Shown here piece after piece: positions 1 through 8,567 of a stretch of 56,470 nucleotides of DNA. The stretch is from Thermoleophilaceae bacterium. Lineage in GTDB: Bacteria; Actinomycetota; Thermoleophilia; Solirubrobacterales; Thermoleophilaceae. The position numbers were made by a program, and so were the translations under genes. Position 1 is the first letter of the stretch; each line of letters opens with the position of its first letter. The notes beneath the pieces were generated by a model that was not told the origin of the DNA, ran no database searches, and saw only the letters and a list, made by a program, of their open reading frames with translations. The DNA lies in assembly GCA_030447905.1 (NCBI GenBank), contig JAUJNZ010000002.1, positions 111,999-168,468 on the forward strand, read 5' to 3'.

Positions 1-366
1 GCCGCCTGCTCGAAGCCCTCGGCGTCGAGCCCCGAGACCCGGCCGCGCACGTTCAGGTCGATGTGCGAGATCTCGTAGCCGCCGCCCGCGGCCTCGGCCA
101 GCGCGACGTCGGCTCGCGTCGAGCGCGTCGGGCGGATTGCCACCCTGGTAGAGGACCAACGAGAGCGCCATCGCGTAGCAGCCGGCGTGGGCGCCCGCGA
201 GTAACTCCTCGGGGCTCGTCTGGCCCCCGGTCTCCTCGGAGGTGCGAGCGGGCAGGCTGAACGGCAGGCCGCCGGCGGCTTTGCTCGAGGCGAGGTCGAC
301 GTTGCCGCCGCCGTCGCCGACGTTGCCCTCCCAGTGAGCGTTCGCGGTGCGCGTTGTCTCGGTCAT
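1..366 (-). pseudogene. osmC: OsmC-family peroxiredoxin, frameshifted, C-terminus outside window
   Basis: Translation from the ATG at 366 gives an OsmC/Ohr-type N-terminus: an AHWEGN segment near residue 10, then SPEELLAGAHAGCYAMALS around residues 50-70, which holds the first redox cysteine and matches the OsmC family (thiol-dependent reduction of organic hydroperoxides in the cytoplasm). At about positions 110-118 the homology moves to another frame, which continues as DVALAEAAGGGYEISHIDL and VSGLDAEGFEQA down to the window edge. One extra base or two missing bases would explain the break. The second catalytic cysteine would lie beyond position 1 and cannot be seen. It could be a true pseudogene or a sequencing indel in an intact osmC. 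The family call is firm; the state of the gene is not. Confidence 0.75.
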
Positions 367-521
367 AGTGGGGCTCCTTGATCGGGTTGAGTAGGGCTCT
401 CACCTACCCGGCGCCCAAGGCGGTGAATCCGCCGGCGCCTTCGAGCAGCGGCGTGCTTCGCACCCAGCGAAGAGGACCGGCGACCGATCGGGCCGCCGTC
501 TCCTGTGGACGGTAGGTTCCC

Positions 522-2069
522 CTACCTACCCCGCCGTCCGCGCCCGTACAGCAGCCCAAGCAACCGCCCCAGCCCCTTGGTCACCCGCCGTCGGTACGGG
601 AAGAAGTAGATCTCCTTCTTGGCCGCGAAGCGCTTGACCATGATCTGCTGGGTCTGACAGTACTTCTGGATGCCCTTCGGGCCGTGGCGGGCGCCCATGC
701 CGGACTCCTTCATGCCGCCGAAGGGCACCTCCAGCGCGAAGTAGTTGGTGGAGCAGTCGTTGACGCAGGTCGCGCCCGCCTGCACGCGGCGAGCGAGCCG
801 CTCGCCCTTCTCGAGGTCGCGGGTGAAGACGCTCGAGTCGAGGCCGTAGCGCGAGTCGTTGGCGAGGCGGATCGCCTCTTCGGCATCGCCGACGCGCATG
901 ATCGGAACCGTCGGCCCGAAGGTCTCCTCGGTCATGATCTCCATCGAGTGGTCGACGTCGCGCAGGACGGTCGGCTGGAAGAAGATCCCGCCGTCGGCGT
1001 CGTTGCGGGCCCCGCCCACGAGCACCTTGGCCCCCTTTTCGACGGCGTCGCGCACGTGGCGCTCGATCAGCTCGGCCTGCTCGGGATAGGTCACGGCGCC
1101 GACCTCAACCGAGCCCGGGCCGCGCGGCACGCCCTGGCGCAGGTTGCGCGCCTTGGCGGCGACCTTGCCGACGAACTCCTCGTAGATCGGCTCCTCGACG
1201 TAGACCCGCTCCACGGATATGCAGGTCTGCCCGCCGTTCTGCATCGAGTAGAAGAGAGCGGAGTTGGCCGCGCGCTCGACGTCGGCGTCGGCGCAGACGA
1301 TCATCGGGTCCTTGCCCCCGAGCTCGAGGCTGACCGGCGTTAGCGTCTCCGCCGCCCGGGCCATCACCTTCTTGCCAATCTCGGTCGAGCCCGTGAAGTG
1401 GACGAAGTCGGCGAAGTCGACGAGCGCCGAGCCGGTGTCGCCCGAGCCGGTGGCCACGAGGAAGACGTCCTCGGGCAGGCCGCTCTCCCGCAGTCCCTCG
1501 GCGATCAGAAGGCTCGTGAGCGGAGCCAGGCTGCTCGGCTTGAGCACGACGGTGTTGCCGGCCATGAGCGCGGGGACCGCGTCGCCGAAGTTGTTGTTGA
1601 GTGGGTAGTTCCACGGCCCGATCACCCCGACGACGCCATGCGGGCGGTAGCGCTCGATCAGGCGGTTGCCGAACAGGAACGGCGAATGCGGGCGAACCTT
1701 CTCGTCGGCCAGGTACTTCGAGGCCTTCCTGGCCCAGAACCCGAGCGCGTCGAGGTTGTAGAGGAGCTCGGCCAGCAGGCCGTCCTCCCAGGTCTTGCCG
1801 TTCTCCTCGCAGAGGGTCTCGACGATGCGGTCGCGGTTGCGCGACATCCACGCGCGCATCTCGAGCATGATCGCCCCGCGGCCGTCGTAGCCGAGCGCCT
1901 CCCAGGACGGCTGGATCGCTCGGGCCCGAGCGACGAGCTCGCCGACGCCGTCCCGATCGAGGTTGGGAATGTGGCCGATGGTCGCGCCCGTGGCGGGGTT
2001 GTCGACCCGGATGGTGGCGATACCGGCGCCGTTTGGCTGCGGCTGGGTCTGCTGCTCGACCGTGGACAT
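522..2069 (-). CDS. NAD(P)-dependent aldehyde dehydrogenase
   Basis: A 515-residue member of the aldehyde dehydrogenase superfamily, which oxidises aldehydes to carboxylates with NAD(P)+. Visible marks are PWNYPLNNNFGDAVPALMAG (substrate channel and cofactor fold), FTGSTEIGKK (Rossmann loop), LELGGKDP (general-base Glu) and GGQTCISVERV with the catalytic Cys at residue 283. The start is the ATG at 2069 because a GAGGAG ribosome site lies just upstream; the open frame runs further back but overlaps the cyclophilin gene. The C-terminal 35 residues are basic and hydrophobic (YFFPYRRRVTKGLGRLL), an extension seen in some actinobacterial members, which may place the enzyme at the membrane (inference). 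Substrate unknown; succinate semialdehyde is one possibility. It follows the cyclophilin and helicase genes on the same strand after a 98-bp gap. Confidence 0.93.
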   Translation of the reverse strand: MSTVEQQTQPQPNGAGIATIRVDNPATGATIGHIPNLDRDGVGELVARARAIQPSWEALGYDGRGAIMLEMRAWMSRNRDRIVETLCEENGKTWEDGLLAELLYNLDALGFWARKASKYLADEKVRPHSPFLFGNRLIERYRPHGVVGVIGPWNYPLNNNFGDAVPALMAGNTVVLKPSSLAPLTSLLIAEGLRESGLPEDVFLVATGSGDTGSALVDFADFVHFTGSTEIGKKVMARAAETLTPVSLELGGKDPMIVCADADVERAANSALFYSMQNGGQTCISVERVYVEEPIYEEFVGKVAAKARNLRQGVPRGPGSVEVGAVTYPEQAELIERHVRDAVEKGAKVLVGGARNDADGGIFFQPTVLRDVDHSMEIMTEETFGPTVPIMRVGDAEEAIRLANDSRYGLDSSVFTRDLEKGERLARRVQAGATCVNDCSTNYFALEVPFGGMKESGMGARHGPKGIQKYCQTQQIMVKRFAAKKEIYFFPYRRRVTKGLGRLLGLLYGRGRRGR

Positions 2070-2167
2070 CGTCGGCTCCTCGTGATCCTGGGGCGGAGCC
2101 GGCGGGCGCCGATCTCCGACGGGCGAGTCTAATGGAGCTTGGTTGCTCGACAGCCGTGCCGAGGGCG

Positions 2168-2623
2168 CTACGCGAGCTCGACGCGCTCGATCGTGGCGTC
2201 TTCGAGCGGGCGGTCGCGCGCGCCGGTCGGCGCGGCCTCGATGCGGTCGACCGCGTCCATCCCGGCGGTGACCGCCCCGAAGACGGTGTGCTTGCCGTCG
2301 AGCCACGGCGCGGCCTCGGTGGTGACGATGAAGAACTGGCTGCCGTTGGTGTTCGGCCCGGCGTTGGCCATGGCGAGCGCCCCGCGGACGATCTTGTGCT
2401 CGTTGATCTCGTCCTCGAACGTGTACCCCGGGCCGCCGGTCCCGGTGCCGAGCGGGTCGCCGCCCTGGATCATGAAGCCGGGGATCACGCGGTGAAAGAC
2501 GAGGCCGTCGTAGAAGCCGTCGGCGGCCAGCGAGCGGAAGTTCTCCACGGTCTTGGGCGCGTCGGCGTCGAACAGCTCGAGCTCGATCGAGCCGTGATTG
2601 GTGTGGAGGGTGGCGAGGCTCAC
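2168..2623 (-). CDS. Cyclophilin-type peptidyl-prolyl cis-trans isomerase
   Basis: A 151-residue protein that is almost exactly one cyclophilin domain and catalyses proline cis-trans isomerisation during protein folding. The core motifs are clear: [16 protein letters not shown] (catalytic Arg in FHR), [19 protein letters not shown], and [12 protein letters not shown]. No signal peptide is seen, so it should act in the cytoplasm. Its ATG overlaps the TGA of the upstream helicase by four bases (ATGA), so the two are probably co-transcribed and translationally coupled. The length is typical of short bacterial PpiB-like proteins. Confidence 0.93.
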   Translation of the reverse strand: MSLATLHTNHGSIELELFDADAPKTVENFRSLAADGFYDGLVFHRVIPGFMIQGGDPLGTGTGGPGYTFEDEINEHKIVRGALAMANAGPNTNGSQFFIVTTEAAPWLDGKHTVFGAVTAGMDAVDRIEAAPTGARDRPLEDATIERVELA

Positions 2624-4218
2624 GAGCTCGGTGGCGGTGCGCCGTTGGCGAGCACCTGGAGCCGCAGGTCCCTGCCCTTGACCCGGCGGCCTCCGACCCG
2701 CTCGACGGCTTCGGTCGCCCGCTCCGCCGGCATCTCGGCCAGCGAGAAGCGCTCGAGCACCCGCACGTGCTCGATGTCCTCGCCCTCGAGGCCCGAGCCC
2801 TCGACGAGCGCGCCGACGACATCGGCGGGCTCGAGCCCGTGGGCACGCCCAGCGCCGATCACGAGCCGCGCTCGCGGGGAGTCCTCCGGACGCCGGCGGG
2901 GCTTGGTGTGGCGAGGCCGGCGCGGCTGGCGGCGGGGCTCGGCCGCCGAGCCACCCGCCGTGAGCTTCGCGGGCTCTGGCGGGGCTCCGTCGCCGTCGGC
3001 CTCCACGGCCACGGCGAGGCCGACGTCGGGCGAGCCCGGCAGGTCGGGGTGGTTGTGGTGGTCGCGGAGCGCCCGCGCGCCGCCGTTGCCCGTCGCGGCC
3101 CCCGCGGCCTCCGGCGACCAGGCGGCGATCTCGGTCCCGGCGTGGCGCTCGATCGCCTCGAGCTCGCGGCGCTGGCGCGGGGAGATCAGGGTGATCGCCC
3201 GCCCTGACCGACCGACGCGGCCCGTCCGGCCGATTCGGTGCACGTAGACGTCGGGTGACGTCGGGACGTCGTAGTTGACGACGTGGGTCACCCCCGAGAT
3301 GTCGAGGCCCCTCGCCGCGATGTCGGTGGCGATGAGCAGCGGCTGGCGGCCCTCCTTGAAGGCGATCATCACTCCGTCGCGCGAGCCCTGGGACATGTCC
3401 CCGTGCAGGGCCTTGACCCGCAGCCCCTTGTCCGAGAGAGCGCGCGCCAGCCGGTCGGTGCCGATCTTCGTGCGCACGAAGACGATCGCCTGGTCGGGGC
3501 GCTCGGCCTTCAGCACGCGGGCGAGCGCGTCGGGCTTCTCTCGCTCGGAGGTCACCTCGACGTGGAGCTGCTCGACCGTGTCGATCGCGAGCGTGGCGGC
3601 GCGCACCTTGATCGTGACCGGGTCGAGCATGCGCTTCTCGGCGAGCTTGGCGATCGGGGGCGGCATCGTCGCCGAGAAGAGCGAGGTCTGGCGTCCGGAG
3701 GGACAGCGCGAGAGGATCGTCTCGACGTCCTCGAGGAAGCCGAGGTCGAGCATCTCGTCGGCCTCGTCGAGGACGACGTAGCGGGCGTCAGAGAGCACCA
3801 GCTCGTGGCGGCCCATCAGGTCCATGACCCGGCCGACCGTCCCGACGACGACCTGTCCCCCCTCCTTGAGCTGGGCGACCTGACCGCGGATCGGCGCGCC
3901 GCCGAACACGGCGACGATCTGGACGCCGCGCCGCTCGCCGTAGGCGCGCAGTGCCTGGGTGACCTGGATGCAGAGCTCTCGGGTCGGGGTGAGCACGAGC
4001 GCCTGCACCTCCTGCTCGCCCGGATCGACGAACTCGAGCAGGGGAAGGCCGAAGGCGGCCGTCTTGCCGGTGCCGGTCTGGGCCTGGCCGATCATGTCGC
4101 GGCCCGCGCGCAGGGCCGGGATGGCCTGCTCCTGGATCGGGGTGGGGCGCTCGTAGCCCAGGTGGCTGAGCGCGTCGAGAAGCGGCTGGGTGAGGCCGAG
4201 GTCGGCAAAGGTGGTCAT
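2620..4218 (-). CDS. DEAD-box ATP-dependent RNA helicase with DbpA-type RNA-binding domain
   Basis: A 532-residue DEAD-box helicase that unwinds structured RNA (ribosome assembly, mRNA turnover or cold adaptation in this family). Motifs in order: Q motif near residue 20, AQTGTGKT (I), PTRELCIQ (Ia), VLDEADEML (II, DEAD), SATMP (III), HGDMSQ (IV region), [10 protein letters not shown] (V) and HRIGRTGR (VI). After a linker rich in Pro and Arg, the last ~75 residues match the DbpA RNA-binding domain ([20 protein letters not shown] onward), as in CsdA/DeaD and DbpA. The ATG at 4218 is chosen because a GGAGGAGG site sits directly upstream; an in-frame ATG at 4326 lacks this. The stop overlaps the cyclophilin start. 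Confidence 0.95.
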   Translation of the reverse strand: MTTFADLGLTQPLLDALSHLGYERPTPIQEQAIPALRAGRDMIGQAQTGTGKTAAFGLPLLEFVDPGEQEVQALVLTPTRELCIQVTQALRAYGERRGVQIVAVFGGAPIRGQVAQLKEGGQVVVGTVGRVMDLMGRHELVLSDARYVVLDEADEMLDLGFLEDVETILSRCPSGRQTSLFSATMPPPIAKLAEKRMLDPVTIKVRAATLAIDTVEQLHVEVTSEREKPDALARVLKAERPDQAIVFVRTKIGTDRLARALSDKGLRVKALHGDMSQGSRDGVMIAFKEGRQPLLIATDIAARGLDISGVTHVVNYDVPTSPDVYVHRIGRTGRVGRSGRAITLISPRQRRELEAIERHAGTEIAAWSPEAAGAATGNGGARALRDHHNHPDLPGSPDVGLAVAVEADGDGAPPEPAKLTAGGSAAEPRRQPRRPRHTKPRRRPEDSPRARLVIGAGRAHGLEPADVVGALVEGSGLEGEDIEHVRVLERFSLAEMPAERATEAVERVGGRRVKGRDLRLQVLANGAPPPSS

Positions 4219-4361
4219 CCTCCTCCTGAGGCTAGCCGTGGCGGCGCTGAGTGACTCAGCGTGCGGACTTACCAGGGGCTCGAGCGGGTAGGCGGAAGTG
4301 ACCGTGCGCGGCGGGAAGGTCGTCAACGCCGCCCTGGCGCCGGTATGGGACGGTTAGCGGG

Positions 4362-4592
4362 TTGTCGCTCGCGGCGATCACCGTGGTTGGGTCTCCCCGG
4401 GCCACCGAGGCCCGTCCGAGCGTCCTTTCGGGCCCCACGCGGGAGGAGGCCCGGCTCAAGCGTCACCTCAACCGGCTCGGGGCGATCACCACGGCGACCG
4501 AGCTGAGCTACGTCGCCGTGAACGCCGCGCTCGCCCAGGCCGGGCACTCGCGGCCGCCGCTGCGCCGCGCCCTCACCCGCCGCTCGCGCTGA
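4362..4592 (+). CDS. Possible small hypothetical protein
   Basis: A TTG-initiated frame of 76 residues lies in the otherwise gene-free stretch between the helicase start (4218) and the PfkB gene (4673). Its second half (EEARLKRHLNRLGAITTATE, then LSYVAVNAALAQAGHSRPPL) has the amphipathic, Leu/Ala-rich look of a real small protein, but no family is recognised. The start is uncertain and there is no strong ribosome site. Nothing else is seen in 4219-4672 apart from a TAGCCT hexamer before the kinase gene. Confidence 0.35.
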   Translation: MSLAAITVVGSPRATEARPSVLSGPTREEARLKRHLNRLGAITTATELSYVAVNAALAQAGHSRPPLRRALTRRSR

Positions 4593-4672
4593 CCTTCGCT
4601 CTGCGCGGTGGACGGACCGGGTCGGTCGGCCACGGTACCGCCGCGCCCCGCGGCCGATAGCCTTGTCCGCCC

Positions 4673-5604
4673 TTGAGCCTCTGCGTGGTCGGATCCATCG
4701 CCTTTGACGCGGTCGAGTCGCCCTTCGGCCAGCGGGAGCGCATGCTCGGCGGCTCGGCCGTCCACTTCTCGCTCGCGGCGAGCTTCTTCTGCGACGTGCG
4801 CGTCGTCGGACCGGTCGGCGACGACTTCGGCGATGAGGAGTACGCCGTGCTCCACGCGCGCGGGGTCAATACCGACGACATCGAGCGCGTGCCCGGCGGC
4901 CGGACCTTCTTCTGGCGCGGGCGCTACGACGACGACCCCAACACCGCCCACACCCAGGACACCCAGCTCGGGGTCTTCGGCGACTTCGAGCCCAAGCTCT
5001 CCGAGGCCTCGCGCGCGGCGGAGAGCCTGTTCCTGGCCAACATCCAGCCGGATATCCAGCGACGGGCGAACGAGCAGTGCGCGAGGTAGCACGGCTCGTC
5101 GGGCTCGACTCCATGAACCTGTGGATCGACACCGCCCGCGACTCGCTCGTCGAGGCCATCGGCGGCGTCGACCTGGTCTTCATGAACGACACCGAGCTGC
5201 GCATGCTCACCGGCGAGGGCAACCTCATGCGCGCGACGCGCGAGGTGATGGGCATGGGCCCGCGCGCGGTCGTGGCCAAGCAGGGCGAGCACGGCGCCGC
5301 CCTGTTCACCGCCGAGGGATACTTCGCTCTCCCGGCATATCCGCTCGAGACCGTGCCCGACCCGACCGGCGCCGGCGACTCGTTCGCCGGCGGTTTTCTC
5401 GGCTATCTCGCCTCGCAGGGGGAGGGTGCCGGGGAGGACGACAGCCTTCTGCGGCGCGCCATGGCCTACGGCTCGACGCTCGCCTCTTTCAACGTCGAGG
5501 AGTTCGGGACCGAGCGCGTCCAGCGCCTCACCCGCGAGGAGATCGAGGAGCGGTTCGAGGGCTTCCGCCGGATGACGGCCTTCGAGGCCCTCCCCACGAC
5601 CTGA
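4673..5604 (+). pseudogene. PfkB-family carbohydrate kinase, single frameshift
   Basis: Two overlapping frames together spell one PfkB/ribokinase-type sugar kinase of about 305 residues. The first (4673-5089, TTG start) has the N-terminal VVGSIAFD strand, MLGGSAVHFSLAAS and the substrate lid region. The second (from about 5077, offset by two) has the ATP-site signature DPTGAGDSFAGGFLGYL with the catalytic Asp. Family members phosphorylate sugars or nucleosides with ATP. The shift falls between 5055 and 5089 and is equal to loss of one base. A GTG at 5077 could start the second half separately, but neither half alone would be an active kinase. A TAGCCT hexamer at 4658 may be the -10. A sequencing indel is as likely as real decay. 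Confidence 0.8.
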
Positions 5605-5614
5605 CAGGACGGCG

Positions 5615-5953
5615 ATGATCGACGACGGCCACGCGGTCCACTACTCCGCCGTCAAGCGCGGCACTCCGGTCCTGAGCTCCGAAGGCGTCGAGGTGGGTAA
5701 GGTCGACGAGGTCCTCGACAACTACCGCGAGCACATCTTCGACGGGATCGTCCTCGAAACGAACCGGGGGGACTTGCGCTTCGTCGACGCCCCGGAGGTA
5801 GCTCGGACGGCCGAGCGCGCGGTCACCTTGAGCATCACCGCAGGCCAGGTGAGCGAGCTCCCGCCTCCCGAGCGCGCCGCGCCGAGCTTCCGACCCAACC
5901 GAGCGACGAGCCGTCTCGGACGCCTCTTCGGCGGTGGCTGGCGGCGAGGCTGA
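5615..5953 (+). CDS. PRC-barrel-like domain protein
   Basis: A 112-residue soluble protein. The first ~75 residues (AVKRGTPVLSSEGVEVGKVD, DNYREHIFDGIVLET, FVDAPEVARTAERAVTLSI) have the pattern of a PRC-barrel/YlmC-like fold, a small beta barrel found in photosynthetic reaction-centre H subunits and RNA-metabolism proteins. The C-terminus is basic with an LGRLFGGGW tail. It starts at an ATG ten bases after the kinase stop and overlaps the next gene by 20 bases, so the three look like one transcript. Molecular role unknown. Confidence 0.75.
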   Translation: MIDDGHAVHYSAVKRGTPVLSSEGVEVGKVDEVLDNYREHIFDGIVLETNRGDLRFVDAPEVARTAERAVTLSITAGQVSELPPPERAAPSFRPNRATSRLGRLFGGGWRRG

Positions 5954-6269
5954 GGCAGCCGACACCGCCCCCTGCGATCTCGCTACCCTGCACCGCGTGG
6001 GGTGGACGTTCGTCTTCATGATGGTCGTGCTCAAGCTCCCGATGCTCGCGCTCCTGGCGCTCGTGTGGTGGGCCTGGCGGTCCGAGCCCGATGACGAAGA
6101 TGGCGGCGGTGGCTCCGACCGTGGCGGCGGAGACGGACCTCGCCACCCCCGTCCGCGCCGGCCGCTGCCCTCGCGCCGGGGCCCACACCGTGCCCCACCT
6201 TCGCCCGCGCCCCCGCGGGTCCGGGTGGGCGCCCGCCCCGCGCGCACGCGGGTTCCAGCCCGCCACTGA
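5934..6269 (+). CDS. Small single-pass membrane protein, hypothetical
   Basis: A 111-residue protein with GTG start overlapping the end of the PRC-barrel gene. One clear membrane segment lies at about residues 23-47 (VGWTFVFMMVVLKLPMLALL, then ALVWWAWR), followed by an acidic stretch (EPDDED), a Gly-rich linker and a Pro/Arg-rich tail. This order is familiar from short actinobacterial membrane proteins of unknown role, and the pairing with a PRC-barrel protein is consistent with a shared unit. The stop codon TGA lies inside the first unit of an 18-bp tandem repeat (6259-6350). Confidence 0.65.
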   Translation: MAGGEAEAADTAPCDLATLHRVGWTFVFMMVVLKLPMLALLALVWWAWRSEPDDEDGGGGSDRGGGDGPRHPRPRRPLPSRRGPHRAPPSPAPPRVRVGARPARTRVPARH

Positions 6270-6350
6270 CGACGAGCCCGCCACTGACGACGAGCCCGCC
6301 ACTGACGACGAGCCCGCCACTGACGACGCCGGCCCGCCACTGACGACGCG
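6259..6350. repeat. 18-bp tandem repeat, five units
   Basis: Five copies of CCCGCCACTGACGACGAG or a near copy: units at 6259, 6277 and 6295 are identical, the unit at 6313 ends in GCC, then two extra bases (GG) precede the fifth unit at 6333, which ends in GCG. Each unit holds a TGA; the first one ends the small membrane protein gene. In another frame the repeat would read PATDDE. It lies between convergent genes. Confidence 0.9.
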
Positions 6351-6380
6351 GGTTCGTTGATCCTCGCGCCGGGCGGCGCG

Positions 6381-7067
6381 CTAACGAGGCTCCGGCGGCT
6401 CCCGCGAACGGCGCGGAGGACGCGCCTCAGTCGACCCACCCTCGCCGGGCGGCGAGGATGGATCGCTCCACGACAGATCCTCGTCGGCGCGGAGGGTTCG
6501 CTCCGGAGCAGCGCTTGGAGGCTCGGGGGTGGCGCGGGTCGTCGGGACGGGCTCCTGGTTGGCCCCCGAGCGCTCGCCGCCGCGCCGGCTCTCCATCCCG
6601 GGCGGAGGCTGCTCGAAATCCTCCGTGGCGAGCGGCCGGCGCGGGCGACCACGCTCGCGCTCTCCCCGCCGCGGGCGCTCGCGCCCGCGTCCGCCCCGAG
6701 ACGCCTCGGCGCCGGGCGTCGTGATGCCGCCGTAGAGGATCCCGGCGGAGGCCAGTACGGCCAGGAAGATGCCGACGTGGCGGTCCTCACCCTCGAGGAG
6801 GAAGACGGCGGTGATCGTCAGGGTCACGATGCCGATGCGGGTCAGGATGGCCGGCATCGACGCCCCCGACCGCGGCCCCGACCCGACCGCCCGGGCCAGC
6901 GGCAACGCCAGCGCGGCGAGCGCGAGCAGGGCGAGCAGGACATGGGTGATGCTGAAGAGCTCCCAGGCGTTCCTGTTCTCGAGCCAGGAGAAGAACAACA
7001 GGCCGAACAGCGCCACCCCGCTGACGGCCGCGATTCGCTCTCCCAGGCTCAGCGTCTTCAGGTCCAC
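6381..7067 (-). CDS. Hypothetical multi-pass membrane protein with basic C-terminal tail
   Basis: A 228-residue protein. The first ~120 residues hold four likely membrane helices (for example VSGVALFGLLFFSWLE, ITHVLLALLALAALALPLA, GIVTLTITAVFLLEG, HVGIFLAVLASAGILYGGI). The remaining ~110 residues are charged and Pro/Arg-rich without predicted structure. The start is GTG at 7067, supported by an AGAGGAG site eight bases upstream; the open frame extends to 7385 but would overlap citrate synthase. It is divergent from gltA. No family function is recognised; similar tails occur on actinobacterial membrane proteins of unknown role. Confidence 0.7.
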   Translation of the reverse strand: MDLKTLSLGERIAAVSGVALFGLLFFSWLENRNAWELFSITHVLLALLALAALALPLARAVGSGPRSGASMPAILTRIGIVTLTITAVFLLEGEDRHVGIFLAVLASAGILYGGITTPGAEASRGGRGRERPRRGERERGRPRRPLATEDFEQPPPGMESRRGGERSGANQEPVPTTRATPEPPSAAPERTLRADEDLSWSDPSSPPGEGGSTEARPPRRSREPPEPR

Positions 7068-7206
7068 CTCGGTCTCCTCTCGGGCGTCGCCCGGTGGGAC
7101 TCTAACGGTCCTTCCGGCACGCGCGCATGGCGCGGCGAGGTATCGGCCGATCGGAAAACGGATATGTCTACGGCGGAGGCGGCATCCGAGCGAGACGAGG
7201 AGACCG

Positions 7207-8541
7207 ATGGCGGACGACGAGATCCAGCAGGCCCGGGACGGCGGCGGGATGGCCACCGCGCAGGAGACCCTCTCGGTGACCGACAACCGCACCGGCCAGA
7301 GGTACGAGATGGAGATCACCGACGGCACGGTCCGGGCCATGGACTTCCGCGGCATCAAGGTCTCCGAGGACGACTTCGGTCTCATGACCTACGACCCCGC
7401 CTTCAAGAACACGGCCTCGACGCGCAGCGAGATCACCTACATCGATGGCGACGCGGGGGTCCTCGAGTACCGCGGCTACCCGATCGAGCAGCTCTGCGAG
7501 CACTCGACCTATCTCGAGGTCGCCTACCTGCTGATCTACGGCGAGCTTCCTTCCAGGCAGGAGTACGAGTCGTGGGAGCACGAGGTCACTCATCACACCT
7601 ACGTCCACGAGAACATCAAGAAGTCGATGGAGGCCTTCCGCTACAACGCTCACCCGATGGCGATGCTGCTCGCCACGGTGGGGGCTCTGTCGACCTTCTA
7701 TCCGGGCTCGAACAACATCACCGACGAGCACGAGCAGCGCATGGCCGCGGTGCGGCTGATCGCCAAGATGCCCACCCTGGCGGCCTTCGCCTACCGCCAT
7801 AACCTCGGGCTGCCCTACATCTATCCCGACAACGACCTCAGCTATCCCGAGAACTTCCTATCGATGCTGTTCAAGATGGCCGAGTGGAAGTACGCACCCG
7901 ACCCCCGCCTCGCCCGCGCCCTCGACGTCCTCTTCATCCTCCACGCCGACCACGAGCAAAACGCCTCGACGAACGCCGTCCGCGGCGTCGGCTCGACCGC
8001 CGTCGACCCCTACTCGGCGATCGCCGCGGGGGTCGCCGCGCTCTACGGTCCGCTCCACGGGGGCGCCAACGAGCAGGTGCTGCGCATGCTCGACCGGATC
8101 GGCTCGACCGAGAACATCCCCGACTTCCTCGAGGGCGTCAAGAACCGCGAGGAGCGCCTGATGGGCTTCGGTCACCGCGTGTACAAGAACTACGACCCGC
8201 GCGCTCGGATCATCAGGCGACACGTCGACGAGGTGCTCGAGGTCACCGGTAAGAGCCCGAAGCTCGAGATCGCCGTCGAGCTCGAGAAGCGCGCGCTCGA
8301 CGACGAGTTCTTCACCGGTCGCAAGCTCTATCCCAACGTCGACTACTACTCGGGCCTGATCTACGAGGCGCTGGGAATGCCGACGGCGATGTTCACTGTA
8401 ATATTCGCCATCCCGCGGACGTCCGGCTGGGTCGCCCAGTGGCTCGAGCTGGTCGGCGACGAGGAGCAGGCGATCGCTCGGCCCCGACAGGTCTATGACG
8501 GGTACCGCGAGCGGGACTACGTGCCGCTCGACGAGCGGTGA
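7207..8541 (+). CDS. gltA: Citrate synthase
   Basis: A 444-residue type II (GltA-like) citrate synthase that condenses oxaloacetate and acetyl-CoA at the entry of the TCA cycle. Active-site segments are present: GPLHGGANE (His), GFGHRVYKNYDPRA (second His and acetyl-CoA contacts) and YPNVDYYSGLIY (catalytic Asp). N-terminal MEITDGTVRAMDF is typical of the hexameric bacterial form, which is often inhibited by NADH. The ATG at 7207 follows a GACGAGGAG ribosome site. The other TCA genes in this window, the 2-oxoglutarate dehydrogenase at 11.7 kb and fumarase at 47 kb, are not in the same operon. Confidence 0.97.
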   Translation: MADDEIQQARDGGGMATAQETLSVTDNRTGQRYEMEITDGTVRAMDFRGIKVSEDDFGLMTYDPAFKNTASTRSEITYIDGDAGVLEYRGYPIEQLCEHSTYLEVAYLLIYGELPSRQEYESWEHEVTHHTYVHENIKKSMEAFRYNAHPMAMLLATVGALSTFYPGSNNITDEHEQRMAAVRLIAKMPTLAAFAYRHNLGLPYIYPDNDLSYPENFLSMLFKMAEWKYAPDPRLARALDVLFILHADHEQNASTNAVRGVGSTAVDPYSAIAAGVAALYGPLHGGANEQVLRMLDRIGSTENIPDFLEGVKNREERLMGFGHRVYKNYDPRARIIRRHVDEVLEVTGKSPKLEIAVELEKRALDDEFFTGRKLYPNVDYYSGLIYEALGMPTAMFTVIFAIPRTSGWVAQWLELVGDEEQAIARPRQVYDGYRERDYVPLDER

Positions 8542-8555
8542 GGCCAGGGGCCGGA

Positions 8556-8561
8556 TACGCT
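8556..8561 (+). promoter_or_regulatory. Putative -10 element (TACGCT) for leaderless moaA
   Basis: TACGCT fits TAnnnT and ends exactly six bases before the moaA ATG, with no ribosome site between. Transcription would start at or next to the start codon. The pattern recurs before metF, the gene at 9990 and ppx. Confidence 0.5.
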
Positions 8562-8567
8562 GGCCAC

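Noticed and set aside
7142-7151. Perfect palindrome ATCGGCCGAT between divergent genes as an operator
   Set aside because: Only ten bases and GC-rich; expected by chance in such a genome and unsupported by a second copy.
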